19,210 bases of DNA from NCBI GenBank assembly GCA_002399265.1, contig DHDG01000021.1:1-19210 (forward strand), in the 5' to 3' direction. The notes beneath the pieces are model-generated. The model worked only from the letters and a program-made list of their open reading frames with translations. It made no database searches and had not been told where the DNA came from. Below, piece by piece: positions 6,602-14,170 of the stretch (position 1 is its first letter; each line of letters opens with the position of its first letter). This stretch comes from Firmicutes bacterium UBA4882. GTDB lineage: Bacteria; Bacillota; UBA4882. A program made the position numbers and the translations under genes.

Positions 6602-7924
6602 TTAACGGCACACTTGTTGCCTGATAGCGGCCGCCTGTATTTTTGCTTTCTGTAACAAATTGGCTGCATCTGCCGTTAATGGGCGACCATCGCCGACAAC
6701 CATTTGGCCGTCGACCCAGACATGCCGAACATCGGAACTCTTAGCACTATAGACTAGGGCGGAATAGATATCGGCCTCCGGCAGATACATCTGGTGGCAT
6801 CTTTCCAAATCGACGGCAACAACATCAGCCTTTTTGCCTGTGACGAGCGATCCAATCTCCGGCAGGTTCAGTGCAGTGGCCGCTGTCACCGTAGCAAGCT
6901 CAAAGACAAGCCGCGCGGGCATTGCCAAAGCGCCTTGGCCCGGTTTTTGCAGCAGGGACGCCAAACGCATTTCCAGAAAAGCATCCATACTGTTATTGCA
7001 TGGAGCGCCGTCGGCTCCGATGGTCACAGCGATGCCGCGGCCTAGCATTTCCGGTACAGCAGCCAACCCGGAAGCCAGCTTCAGATTTGATGATGGGCAA
7101 TGCGCCACGACCGTTCCTGTCTGCGCCAATATATCCTTTTCAACCTCACTCAGCCAAATACAATGCGCCAGCACAACGTTTTTTCCCGTCAGACCCGTCT
7201 GATGCAAATACTCCACATTGCCCAGACCGGCGATACTCTTTACAGCGGCGCATTCATCACGGTTTTCCGAAGCGTGGGTCTGAACAATAACGCCATATTG
7301 CTGCGCCAAGGCGGCAACCCTTTCCAACAATGGCCTGGTACAGGAAAGGGCAAAACGAGGCGCCAGACTGTTCAATACCCGGCCGCCGTCTGCACCATGA
7401 AACTTGCTATGCAAGCGCTGCCAATCATTAATAGCCTCTTCTTGTGACTCGACAAGATTTGAAGGTACGCCTTCACCCATGTCCATAAGCGCCTTGCCTA
7501 TGATTGCCCGAATTCCGATATCGAGGGCAGCCTGAAACAGACTATCCGTATGGTGGACAGTTCCCATATCAACAACAGTGGTTGTGCCTCCCAGCAGACA
7601 TTCAGCATAGCCCAGCATCCCGGAGGTGTAAAGCGATTCCGCGTTATGTGCCGCTTCGAAAGGCCAGATTCGGTTTCTAAGCCAGTCCAGCAAAGCCAAA
7701 TCATCAGCTAGGCCGCGGAAAAGAGCCTGGCAGGCATGAATATGACTTTGGATTAAACCCGGGATGACCGCCATGCCAGTCAAGTCAATCGTTTCGGCTT
7801 CACTGTCCACCAGATGCGTTCCAATAGCTGCGATGCGATCATTTTCGATCAGCAGATCACCCTGGAAAACATTCCGGTTGGGGTCCATAGTTACAGCCAG
7901 ACCGTTTTTCAACAGATATTTCAC
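6602..7924 (-). CDS. metal-dependent amidohydrolase / deaminase (SAH/MTA/guanine deaminase group)
   Basis: A 440-residue cytosolic enzyme of the amidohydrolase superfamily (TrzN/AtzB/MtaD/SsnA group). The N-terminal beta-sandwich is followed by the metal ligands His61-x-His63 in IQSHIHACQ. Further residues are HASEN (His217, Glu220), LAHC (His254), AHCPSSNLKLASG (His275) and GADGAPCNN (Asp305). These residues fit a mononuclear Zn or Fe aminohydrolase acting on purines, adenosine-like compounds or s-triazines. The start is GTG at 7922-7924 with GGGAGG 8 bases before it; no upstream ATG fits. The MFS gene downstream suggests a scavenging operon. The precise substrate (5'-deoxyadenosine, SAH, guanine or other) is undecided. 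Confidence 0.85.
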   Translation of the reverse strand: MKYLLKNGLAVTMDPNRNVFQGDLLIENDRIAAIGTHLVDSEAETIDLTGMAVIPGLIQSHIHACQALFRGLADDLALLDWLRNRIWPFEAAHNAESLYTSGMLGYAECLLGGTTTVVDMGTVHHTDSLFQAALDIGIRAIIGKALMDMGEGVPSNLVESQEEAINDWQRLHSKFHGADGGRVLNSLAPRFALSCTRPLLERVAALAQQYGVIVQTHASENRDECAAVKSIAGLGNVEYLHQTGLTGKNVVLAHCIWLSEVEKDILAQTGTVVAHCPSSNLKLASGLAAVPEMLGRGIAVTIGADGAPCNNSMDAFLEMRLASLLQKPGQGALAMPARLVFELATVTAATALNLPEIGSLVTGKKADVVAVDLERCHQMYLPEADIYSALVYSAKSSDVRHVWVDGQMVVGDGRPLTADAANLLQKAKIQAAAIRQQVCR

Positions 7925-7960
7925 ACGCTGGCCTCCCTTGAGTTTCTCCCATGTTCAGGA

Positions 7961-8458
7961 TTAATCGAACAATGTCGTTACTTGTCTCGACCTTAACCAA
8001 CGCAAGCATAGATAAATTGGGATAATGAACAGCAATACACTAAAGGCCGCCATGATTTTAACCCCTGCACCGATCGGCGGCGGAAATGCAGGAATCAGCA
8101 TGCTAAGGATCAGTGCGAAACCTGCTAGGAAAAGGCTGAAGGTTACTAATAACACTTCACTCAGCCTTTTCGCCCATCGATGATATTTGCCAATATTAAT
8201 GCCTGCAAATATAGCTGCTCCGCCCAATAATAATCCCAGCGCAAATGCCGCCAGAAAATACGCAAAAATCCTTGTGGCAAAAGAAGTTTCAGAAACGGAC
8301 GCCTGCAATTCATTGAAAATCCCGCTGAGAGAAAAGACCAATCCAATTATGCTGCAAAATAGAACCCAGCCCCCCAATAGTTTAAGGACGAGAGCAAAAG
8401 TCTGGATTTGTTTCCTGGCTTTTGTGTCAGGCGATGCTGCGTTTTTGTTATCTGGCAT
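7961..8458 (-). CDS. small multi-pass membrane protein of unknown function
   Basis: 165 residues. A charged N-terminus (MPDNKNAASPDTKARKQ) is followed by four hydrophobic segments at about 22-45, 66-90, 101-124 and 130-152, with a basic loop GKYHRWAKRL between the second and third. I do not recognise the family. The ATG at 8456-8458 has no good ribosome binding site and lies inside the out-of-frame tail of the damaged DUF4279 gene. Translation may be coupled to what is upstream, or the 5' end may have been altered by the same rearrangement. The deaminase gene begins 36 bases downstream on the same strand. Confidence 0.6.
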   Translation of the reverse strand: MPDNKNAASPDTKARKQIQTFALVLKLLGGWVLFCSIIGLVFSLSGIFNELQASVSETSFATRIFAYFLAAFALGLLLGGAAIFAGINIGKYHRWAKRLSEVLLVTFSLFLAGFALILSMLIPAFPPPIGAGVKIMAAFSVLLFIIPIYLCLRWLRSRQVTTLFD

Positions 8459-8785
8459 TCATGGCATAATTGGCACAATCTCATCAGCAAGTTCGAATCA
8501 ACATCGTAATATATATCTGTCTCATACGAATCTTTCCAAATAGTAATCCTTGAAGAAACACCCTCTGTATTTATAATCTCTTTAATCACATCCAATCTAG
8601 GGGAAAGCAACTGTTTTCCCAATATATCCCTCTCCCTTTTTCCATGCGGAAGTAGGCTGGATATTCAGAGCCTTTGTGACAAGCTCCGGATCCATACGAT
8701 GATCATCACAAGTAATGACATAAGAGACTGATACTCTTTTGGCGGCATGTTCTTCATTGAATGAAAATGATTGCAGCACTTTCAT
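8459..8785 (-). pseudogene. DUF4279-family gene, frameshifted with an internal deletion
   Basis: The first frame (ATG at 8785, AGGGG upstream) gives MKVLQSFSFNEEHAAKRVSV, then SYVITCDDHRMDPELVTKALNIQPTSAWKKGEG. This is the N-terminal half of DUF4279 proteins (S-x-x-I-x-G/C-DD...P..VT..L.I.P...W.KG). That frame closes at a TAG (8597-8599). An overlapping frame then gives LLSPRLDVIKEIINTEGVSS and ITIWKDSYETDIYYDVDSNL plus LMRLCQLCHE, the C-terminal half of the family. The middle ~25-30 residues, normally containing the W-[ES] strand and a helix, are absent at the join. The tail runs out of frame into the next gene. DUF4279 proteins occur often in immunity/toxin neighbourhoods. This copy is very likely inactive. 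Confidence 0.65.
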
Positions 8786-8802
8786 AAAAGCAACCCCTTC
8801 AT

Positions 8803-9582
8803 TTAGTCTTCAGACATCGCTTCTATTGTCCTCTTCGACCACAGCGCTTCCGAGCGCACGAATGTACTCTGCAATTGATGCAGGCATAAAAGCGCTCCCG
8901 TCACTTCTCTTCGCAAGCTGTCCCAATTACCTCCACATGAAGCCATGCCTTCAACAAATGCGCAAAATTCGTAGCTCCATCTATTAAACTCATCAGCCAG
9001 ATCCGCTAGCTCTTTACCAAGATAAACAGTTGCCTGCTCCGGAAGTGGTGGTAATTTCTTAGTATGAGATCCAATCATTGGCGCATCAATATTGTCGGTA
9101 TTCTCATCTAGAAAGCGGTTTAATTGAAATAGCTCCAATGAAGTCTTGTATGCTATGGGAGCAAAGCGTGATAAATAGGAATTTTGCCCCAGGCCCATAT
9201 TTGCCATGACTGCTGACCTCGGCATTGGACATGGAACGGAACTAAGTATCTTATGACATTCAGCAAAAAACATACAGTTGGCCCATGTTTCCGAAATTAG
9301 ATCCGCTACTGATTTGGCAGAAGAATTTCTGAAATCTTTGGTGCACAGCTTTTGATCATCGTATCTGACAGAGCTTACTGCCTTCCGAATACGCTCTTCA
9401 ATAGCGACTGTTTTCTCAAAAACCTCAGCCAGACGTAGCTTTAAAAGATCGTCTTTAAAGAAACCCGAATTAAGAATGTCGCTGAATTCGGGGAGCTCTT
9501 TAAGCTTCTTTGTTGTATCCTCAAAGAAATCTTGAAGACGTTCTCGAAAACCGTTGTGGTAATCTTTATTTTGCGAGCTCAT
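8803..9582 (-). CDS. unknown mostly helical protein
   Basis: 259 residues from the ATG at 9580-9582 (MSSQNKDYHNGFRERLQDFF). This start has GGGAG 10 bases upstream, and a promoter covers the alternative upstream ATG at 9622-9624. The sequence is hydrophilic and predicted helical, with a charged N-terminal half (EDTTKKLKELPEF; LRLAEVFEKTVAIEERIRKAV) that could form a coiled coil. It has a Cys/Met-rich middle (ANCMFFAECHKILSSVPCPMPRSAVMANMG) and no signal peptide. I recognise no catalytic motif or family. It is the first gene of a run that continues into the damaged DUF4279 gene 17 bases downstream, so the two were probably one unit, perhaps an effector/immunity-type pair; that last point is speculation. 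Confidence 0.6.
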   Translation of the reverse strand: MSSQNKDYHNGFRERLQDFFEDTTKKLKELPEFSDILNSGFFKDDLLKLRLAEVFEKTVAIEERIRKAVSSVRYDDQKLCTKDFRNSSAKSVADLISETWANCMFFAECHKILSSVPCPMPRSAVMANMGLGQNSYLSRFAPIAYKTSLELFQLNRFLDENTDNIDAPMIGSHTKKLPPLPEQATVYLGKELADLADEFNRWSYEFCAFVEGMASCGGNWDSLRREVTGALLCLHQLQSTFVRSEALWSKRTIEAMSED

Positions 9583-9607
9583 TAATGATCGGCTCCCTTC
9601 TGCCAAC

Positions 9608-9636
9608 ATAATAAGTGTTCGCAATCTTTTTTACAA
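9608..9636 (-). promoter_or_regulatory. promoter for the 8803-9582 gene run
   Basis: On the minus strand TTGTAA (9631-9636) and TATTAT (9608-9613) are 17 bases apart. Transcription would start near 9601, ahead of the ATG at 9582 but after the alternative ATG at 9624. This supports the shorter protein. Confidence 0.55.
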
Positions 9637-9708
9637 ATCCTTGTCCGCTGCGTTTCTGTCATATAGAACCGCAAACAAAAGAATTCATCAAAGGCTGGAA
9701 GGAAGCGC

Positions 9709-11943
9709 ATGGATTTTCTAGAAATCAACAATATTCCGGTTACCGAAATAGTCAGTTGTAAATCGTTGAAAAGGATGATGCAAATGACCAGGCTTAATGA
9801 AATAAATATCCCTGATGCACCCCATACTCCCAGACAAACAGTAACTGACATCGTGCACGGTATCAAAATTGAAGACCCTTACCGTTGGCTGGAAGATGGC
9901 CAGTCTTCTGCAACACAGGCATGGACCCAAGCCCAAAACCAAAGGACAGAAGTTGTTATGAGGCAACTGCCCCACAGGGAGTTTATCAGTAAACGTCTGA
10001 CAGAACTGATGTCTCAGGAAATGATCGGCGGGCTTCAGCTTTGTGGCAGCCAACTATTTTATACGGCGCACCTCCAAGGCAAAAGCCAACCCGTATTAAT
10101 GGTGATTTCTCTGGAAGATTTGCTGGTTGCCGCTGCCAATAAAACTGATGAAACGCTGCCGCAAGGCATTGGCAGTCGCGGCCGCATACTGGTTGATCCC
10201 AACAATGAAAGCAAAACCGGAATTATAGCGCTCGACTGGTGGAGCCCGTCTTCCGACGGCTCTATGCTGGCTTACGGACTCTCCGAAGGCGGTGACGAGT
10301 GGAGCGTCCTTCACATAATGGAGGTTGCCACTGGGAAGCCGCTGCCTGAAAGAATTACGCGCACCCGCTACGCCGGGGTTACCTGGCAGAAAGACAATAG
10401 TGGCTTCTATTATGGCCGCTATCCGCAGCCAGGCACAGTTCCGCCCGGCGAAGAGAATTATAATCGGCATATTTTCTATCATAAACTAGGTACTGATCCG
10501 GCTGATGATCCAAAGATCTACGGTGAGGGATGTGCTAAAGAACTCTCCCTTGGCACCAGCCTTTCAGAAGACGGCCGCTATATGTTGCTGCATGTCTCCC
10601 ATGGTTGGAGGAGCACAGATCTATACTTCCGAGACGAGACCGACCCCGCGGGTCCCGCTGGTCGCTTCCGCCCCATCGTGGAAGGTATCGACGCACACTT
10701 TGGAGGGCGCATCATCGGTGAGACCCTGTATGCGCTCACTAATTATCAGGCATCCCGGTACAGAGTAGTTGGCATCGATTTGCAGAATCCTGCCCCGGCT
10801 AACTGGCAGACTCTCATCCCCGAAGCGGATGATCTGACCATTGAAGATGTGGCATTTGCCAAAGGGCATATCATTGTCAGCGGTCTGAAGCATGCGGTCG
10901 CCCATCTCTATGTGTACGATTTGCACGGCAAGCTCCAGAGGGAGATCCACTTACCCACCATTGGTTCGGTGACCGGCCTGGCAGCTGATTTGGAAAGTGA
11001 CGACTTCTTCTTCGTCTTTGAATCCTTTCTCATTCCGCCGGCCATCTATCGCTGCAGCGTTTCCAAAGACGCTCCTGCCCAACCCCAACCGGAAGTAATC
11101 CTGGCCAGCGCTCAGGCGGTGGATCCGAACTTGGTCTCAATCGCGCAGGTGTTTTATCCGTCCAAAGACGGCACCCAGATTCCCATGTTCATCTTAAAAC
11201 GCCGTGATCTGTCCGTCTCAGACGGCACCCCTCATCCAACCGTGTTGATCGGATACGGTGGATTCAATGTCGGCAAAACCCCTACTTACATGCCTGCCAT
11301 CGTGCCGTGGATTGAATCCGGCGGTATCTATGCATCGGCCAACTTGCGGGGCGGCAATGAGTATGGCGAAGATTGGCACCGGGCTGGAATGCAGGGCAAT
11401 AAGCAAAACGTTTTTGACGATTTCATCGCAGCCGGAGAGTACTTGATTAGTAAAGGATATACCGATCATGATCATTTGGGGATTTGGGGGCGCAGTAACG
11501 GCGGTTTGCTAGTTGGCGCAACCTTAACCCAGCGCCCCGACCTGGCCAAGGCGGTGGCATGCGGTGTGCCATTGCTTGACATGGTGCGTTATCATAAGTT
11601 CCTGATCGCTTACCTGTGGTGCTCCGAATACGGCAACCCGGAGGATCCGGAAGCTTTTAAGTGGCTCTATGCCTATTCGCCGTATCATCATGTGCATGAG
11701 GATGTATCATACCCGGCAATCTACACCTACACTGCTGAATCAGATACCCGCGTCGACCCGCTGCATGCCAAAAAGATGACCGCTCTGCTGCAGCACGTTG
11801 CCTCTATCAAGGCAGCGAAGGGACCGATCCTGCTGCAAGTGGAAGCGGACGCGGGCCATGGCGTTGGAAAGCCATTGCATAAGATCGTGGCGGAACAGGC
11901 TAACATGTGGGCATTTTTAGCATGGCAGCTGGGGCTATCCTAG
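9709..11943 (+). CDS. prolyl oligopeptidase (peptidase family S9A)
   Basis: A 744-residue serine peptidase. The N-terminal segment HGIKIEDPYRWLED (about 49-62) is the S9A hallmark. A beta-propeller domain occupies roughly residues 90-470, and a C-terminal alpha/beta-hydrolase domain carries the catalytic triad: Ser596 in GRSNGGLL, Asp679 in ESDTRVDPLHA and His717 in AGHGVG. RGGNEYGEDWH precedes the nucleophile as usual. It should cleave short peptides after proline in the cytoplasm; no signal peptide is seen. Two starts are possible: 9709, with AAGGAAG close by, and 9784 (MTRLNEINIPDAP), which fits homologue lengths better and has AAAAGG nine bases upstream. The gene stands alone and ends in the middle of a CTAG shared with the convergent ATPase gene. 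Confidence 0.92.
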   Translation: MDFLEINNIPVTEIVSCKSLKRMMQMTRLNEINIPDAPHTPRQTVTDIVHGIKIEDPYRWLEDGQSSATQAWTQAQNQRTEVVMRQLPHREFISKRLTELMSQEMIGGLQLCGSQLFYTAHLQGKSQPVLMVISLEDLLVAAANKTDETLPQGIGSRGRILVDPNNESKTGIIALDWWSPSSDGSMLAYGLSEGGDEWSVLHIMEVATGKPLPERITRTRYAGVTWQKDNSGFYYGRYPQPGTVPPGEENYNRHIFYHKLGTDPADDPKIYGEGCAKELSLGTSLSEDGRYMLLHVSHGWRSTDLYFRDETDPAGPAGRFRPIVEGIDAHFGGRIIGETLYALTNYQASRYRVVGIDLQNPAPANWQTLIPEADDLTIEDVAFAKGHIIVSGLKHAVAHLYVYDLHGKLQREIHLPTIGSVTGLAADLESDDFFFVFESFLIPPAIYRCSVSKDAPAQPQPEVILASAQAVDPNLVSIAQVFYPSKDGTQIPMFILKRRDLSVSDGTPHPTVLIGYGGFNVGKTPTYMPAIVPWIESGGIYASANLRGGNEYGEDWHRAGMQGNKQNVFDDFIAAGEYLISKGYTDHDHLGIWGRSNGGLLVGATLTQRPDLAKAVACGVPLLDMVRYHKFLIAYLWCSEYGNPEDPEAFKWLYAYSPYHHVHEDVSYPAIYTYTAESDTRVDPLHAKKMTALLQHVASIKAAKGPILLQVEADAGHGVGKPLHKIVAEQANMWAFLAWQLGLS

Positions 11944-13169
11944 ATCAGTCCAATTGGTACAATTAAATTGTCTCTGTCAAAGGCACCTAACTTTTCGGCC
12001 AGACAGAGAACTGCTCCTGTGCCCCGCTTTAGCGGGGCTTTTTCTATTACTTTGAATACGCTCAACAGTCTCTGATCGGGTGTGGCAGTCTTTTTGATTT
12101 CAACAGGGTGCAACTCTCCATCACCTTCAATAAGCAGGTCAATTTCTTTGGTATCTTTATCCCGATAATAGTATAGATAAGCTTCCTTTCCAGTGTTTTG
12201 GTAGCTTTTCAGGATTTCACTTACTGCGTAATTCTCAAGCAGAGCGCCATTCATCGCTCCATTCATTAAGGTGTCGGGGCTGCTCCATTTTGTAAGATAG
12301 CATACAAGCCCGGTATCGTAAAAGTAAAGCTTTGGTGTCTTGATAGTACGCTTCAGGACATTATTTGAATAAGGATGCAGATAAAAGATAATGCCCAAGG
12401 CCTCTAGAATGCGTAGCCAGTTTTTGGCGGTGACCTGATCAATATCACAATCGTCGGCAATACCTTTATAGTTTAGCAGCTGCGCCGTTCTGGCAGCGAC
12501 TGCAGTGACAAAGTTAAAGAACTTCAATGAGTCGATTGCTCCGGAGAGGTCTTTGATGTCGCGCTCCAAATACGTCCTGATGTAACTGGCATAGAAGATA
12601 CCCCTGTCGGTGTATTGTCCGCTGGCAAGGGCAGGCATTCCGCCACCAAATATGCGTTGATAAATTTCCGGAGTGGTCACAGGTGCTACTTCTGCCTGCT
12701 TCTTTGCCAGTTTCTCTAGATTAATGCCGAATGCCGTCTGACTTCCACCATATAACTCCTGCTGTGACAACGGTGAAAGATGTAATAACGCTACGCGCCC
12801 GGCCAGTGATTCCTGAATACCATCGATCAACTTGAACAGTTGTGAGCCTGTCAGCCAAAAGTCGCCCGCCAAATGACTTTTATCGATCATGATTTTTATA
12901 TAAGAAAAGAGTTCGGGAGCATATTGAACTTCATCCAAAAGTACCGGCGGTTTATGCAGCTGCAGAAACATGGCAGGGTCAGTTTTGGCAAGCATCCGCT
13001 CATTTAAATCATCCAATGTCACATAGTTACGGCCCCGTCCTTCTGTCTCCATGAGCTTTTGCAGCATGGTGGTTTTGCCGACCTGCCTGGGACCAGTCAC
13101 TAGAATAGCTGGATATTGTTTGTTCAAATCAAGGAAAATACTTTCCAGACTTCTTTTGATATATTTCAT
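11940..13169 (-). CDS. AAA+ ATPase with DUF4143 C-terminal domain
   Basis: 409 residues from the ATG at 13167-13169, which has AGGGG in front and lies just downstream of a clear promoter. The longer open frame to 13379 would pass through that promoter and is rejected. Walker A is GPRQVGKT (26-33), Walker B is PVLLDE (75-80) and a sensor-like WLTGSQ follows (105-110), all AAA_14 features. The DUF4143 part contains TPKLYFYDTGLVCYL and a PD-(D/E)XK-like strand pair EIDLLI...HPVEIKK. These proteins are widespread in bacteria and archaea and often sit in variable regions; their function is not settled. The last codons overlap the convergent prolyl oligopeptidase gene by three bases, and that gene's terminator is embedded in this coding sequence. 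Confidence 0.85.
   Translation of the reverse strand: MKYIKRSLESIFLDLNKQYPAILVTGPRQVGKTTMLQKLMETEGRGRNYVTLDDLNERMLAKTDPAMFLQLHKPPVLLDEVQYAPELFSYIKIMIDKSHLAGDFWLTGSQLFKLIDGIQESLAGRVALLHLSPLSQQELYGGSQTAFGINLEKLAKKQAEVAPVTTPEIYQRIFGGGMPALASGQYTDRGIFYASYIRTYLERDIKDLSGAIDSLKFFNFVTAVAARTAQLLNYKGIADDCDIDQVTAKNWLRILEALGIIFYLHPYSNNVLKRTIKTPKLYFYDTGLVCYLTKWSSPDTLMNGAMNGALLENYAVSEILKSYQNTGKEAYLYYYRDKDTKEIDLLIEGDGELHPVEIKKTATPDQRLLSVFKVIEKAPLKRGTGAVLCLAEKLGAFDRDNLIVPIGLI
12021..12043 (+). terminator. rho-independent terminator of the prolyl oligopeptidase transcript
   Basis: GCCCCGCT-TT-AGCGGGGC followed by TTTTT on the plus strand, 78 bases after the peptidase stop codon. It lies entirely within the coding sequence of the convergent DUF4143 gene (about residues 377-383), where it encodes the KAPLKRG segment. 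Confidence 0.85.
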
Positions 13170-13209
13170 ACTTTTAACCCCTGCCTCGTCCACAATTCGG
13201 TTCATATAT

Positions 13210-13238
13210 ATTTTAGCCGATTGCATGCAATAAGTCAA
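13210..13238 (-). promoter_or_regulatory. promoter of the AAA/DUF4143 gene
   Basis: On the minus strand TTGACT (13233-13238) and TAAAAT (13210-13215) are 17 bases apart. They end about 40 bases before the ATG at 13169. The spacer holds a palindromic TTGCATGCAA. Confidence 0.65.
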
Positions 13239-13558
13239 TAAAGTCGCCATTTCCCACTTCAGAAAAGGCCTATTTATTATGCTAAACACGATCATAATCA
13301 TCATTTGCATCCGGAAAACACTTTTCAGCCAATTCTGGCCACCCAGGATGTCCTCCGAAAGTAGACGGGCCGTGTCCATAATTGGGATTGATACTTCTTC
13401 AGTTTTCAGAAGTCTTCCCGGAAAAGGTCAAGCCACATCTTATGTGATTATTTTTGCTATAACTGGATTAGCTAAAAACAAAAAATTCTTGACAGACCTT
13501 GGCAGCTGGGGTTGGGGCCCTTTTAAAGCTCTCAAGGATTGCCGCTGACTGGCGCAAC
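13239..13558. other. intergenic stretch without a recognisable gene
   Basis: About 320 bases lie between two divergent promoters. The open frames crossing it have no family resemblance. A lone TTGACA at 13489-13494 has no matching -10. I see no repeat or RNA structure here that I would defend. Confidence 0.5.
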
Positions 13559-13587
13559 TTGAGAAAATCGTTTACTATGGCTATAAT
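13559..13587 (+). promoter_or_regulatory. promoter of the MntA/HEPN locus
   Basis: TTGAGA (13559-13564) and a perfect TATAAT (13582-13587) are 17 bases apart, 31 bases before the MntA start codon. Confidence 0.75.
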
Positions 13588-13618
13588 AAAAGCATCATTT
13601 TGTAGTGTGGTGTGAAAT

Positions 13619-13933
13619 ATGGAGCCCAAGATTTATCAAATTGACGAAGTAAGTGCTAAGCTCCGCCCTGTTTTTGAAGCTGCCCCTGTATATCGCGCTG
13701 TGTTGTTCGGGTCCTATGCCAAAGGCAACGCAATAGATCAAAGTGATGTTGATATAGTCATTGACAGCAGGGGCGAGCTACTAAATATTAATTTCTTCGG
13801 CTTACTGGAGGACATTAAGTCGCAACTAAACAAGCGCGTAGACTTATTTGGGATATCCGAATTGAGCAAGAACACCGATATTTGCTCTGTAGTAGAACGG
13901 GAAGGGATTGTCTTATATGATAAGCAAAGATAG
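13619..13933 (+). CDS. mntA: MntA-type minimal nucleotidyltransferase antitoxin
   Basis: 104 residues. The nucleotidyltransferase signature GSYAKGNAIDQSDVDIVID is complete: Gly31-Ser32-x10-Asp43-x-Asp45, with a third acidic residue in RVDLF (Asp75). In MNT/HEPN toxin-antitoxin pairs this small enzyme neutralises the HEPN ribonuclease, in studied cases by adding AMP to the toxin. The size is typical and nothing is missing. Its final 17 bases overlap the start of the HEPN reading frame, as in intact operons, but the HEPN gene downstream is deleted internally, so the antitoxin appears to be an orphan. The ribosome binding site is weak. Confidence 0.85.
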   Translation: MEPKIYQIDEVSAKLRPVFEAAPVYRAVLFGSYAKGNAIDQSDVDIVIDSRGELLNINFFGLLEDIKSQLNKRVDLFGISELSKNTDICSVVEREGIVLYDKQR

Positions 13934-14097
13934 GATTACCCTGAAAAAAATGCTTGACTACATTAATGAAGTATCCCAGTACATTGCTGATCTATCTTTT
14001 GGAACTCACATAAAGCATCAGAGGTATGCGAAACAAGAGTGTCCATGATTATGAAAGTGTTGTTTTTGAGGCCCTCCGGGGACCGATCCCAAAAATT
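13917..14097 (+). pseudogene. HEPN (HepT/DUF86-type) toxin, internally deleted
   Basis: From the ATG at 13917 the frame reads MISKDRITLKKMLDYINEVS and QYIADLSFGTHIKHQR, the first helix and loop of HepT toxins, then shifts and stops at 14046-14048. Overlapping it in another frame is RGMRNKSVHDYESVVFEAL, the family's C-terminal signature with the R-x4-H ribonuclease motif. The ~45 residues normally between 'IKxQR' and 'GMRN' are gone, so the two ends have been joined out of frame near 14020. The end of the domain is uncertain; recognisable sequence fades after IPKILPE. The toxin should be inactive. Confidence 0.75.
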
Positions 14098-14128
14098 CTG
14101 CCTGAGCCTAATCATGACCGCGTTCTAG

Positions 14129-14152
14129 GCCCAGTTCAAACGGGGCTTTTTT
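14129..14152 (+). terminator. possible terminator after the HEPN remnant
   Basis: GCCCAG-TTCAAA-CGGGGC (one mismatch in the stem) followed by six T on the plus strand, about 30 bases after the last recognisable HEPN sequence. Confidence 0.55.
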
Positions 14153-14170
14153 ATCCTGCATTCCCGAAGT

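Noticed and set aside
9645..9675. Promoter for the prolyl oligopeptidase gene (TTGTCC...TATAGA)
   Set aside because: The boxes are only 15 bases apart and both are imperfect, so I did not call it.
9582..9866. 94-residue minus-strand open frame
   Set aside because: It overlaps the start of the prolyl oligopeptidase gene and the promoter of the 8803-9582 gene; the hydrophobic stretch is a reverse-strand shadow.
13170..13379. 70-residue N-terminal extension of the AAA/DUF4143 protein
   Set aside because: It would be translated through a good promoter, begins without a ribosome binding site, and is not part of the family.
13279..13548. 89-residue plus-strand open frame
   Set aside because: It has no ribosome binding site and no recognisable domain, and it overlaps regulatory DNA of both flanking genes.
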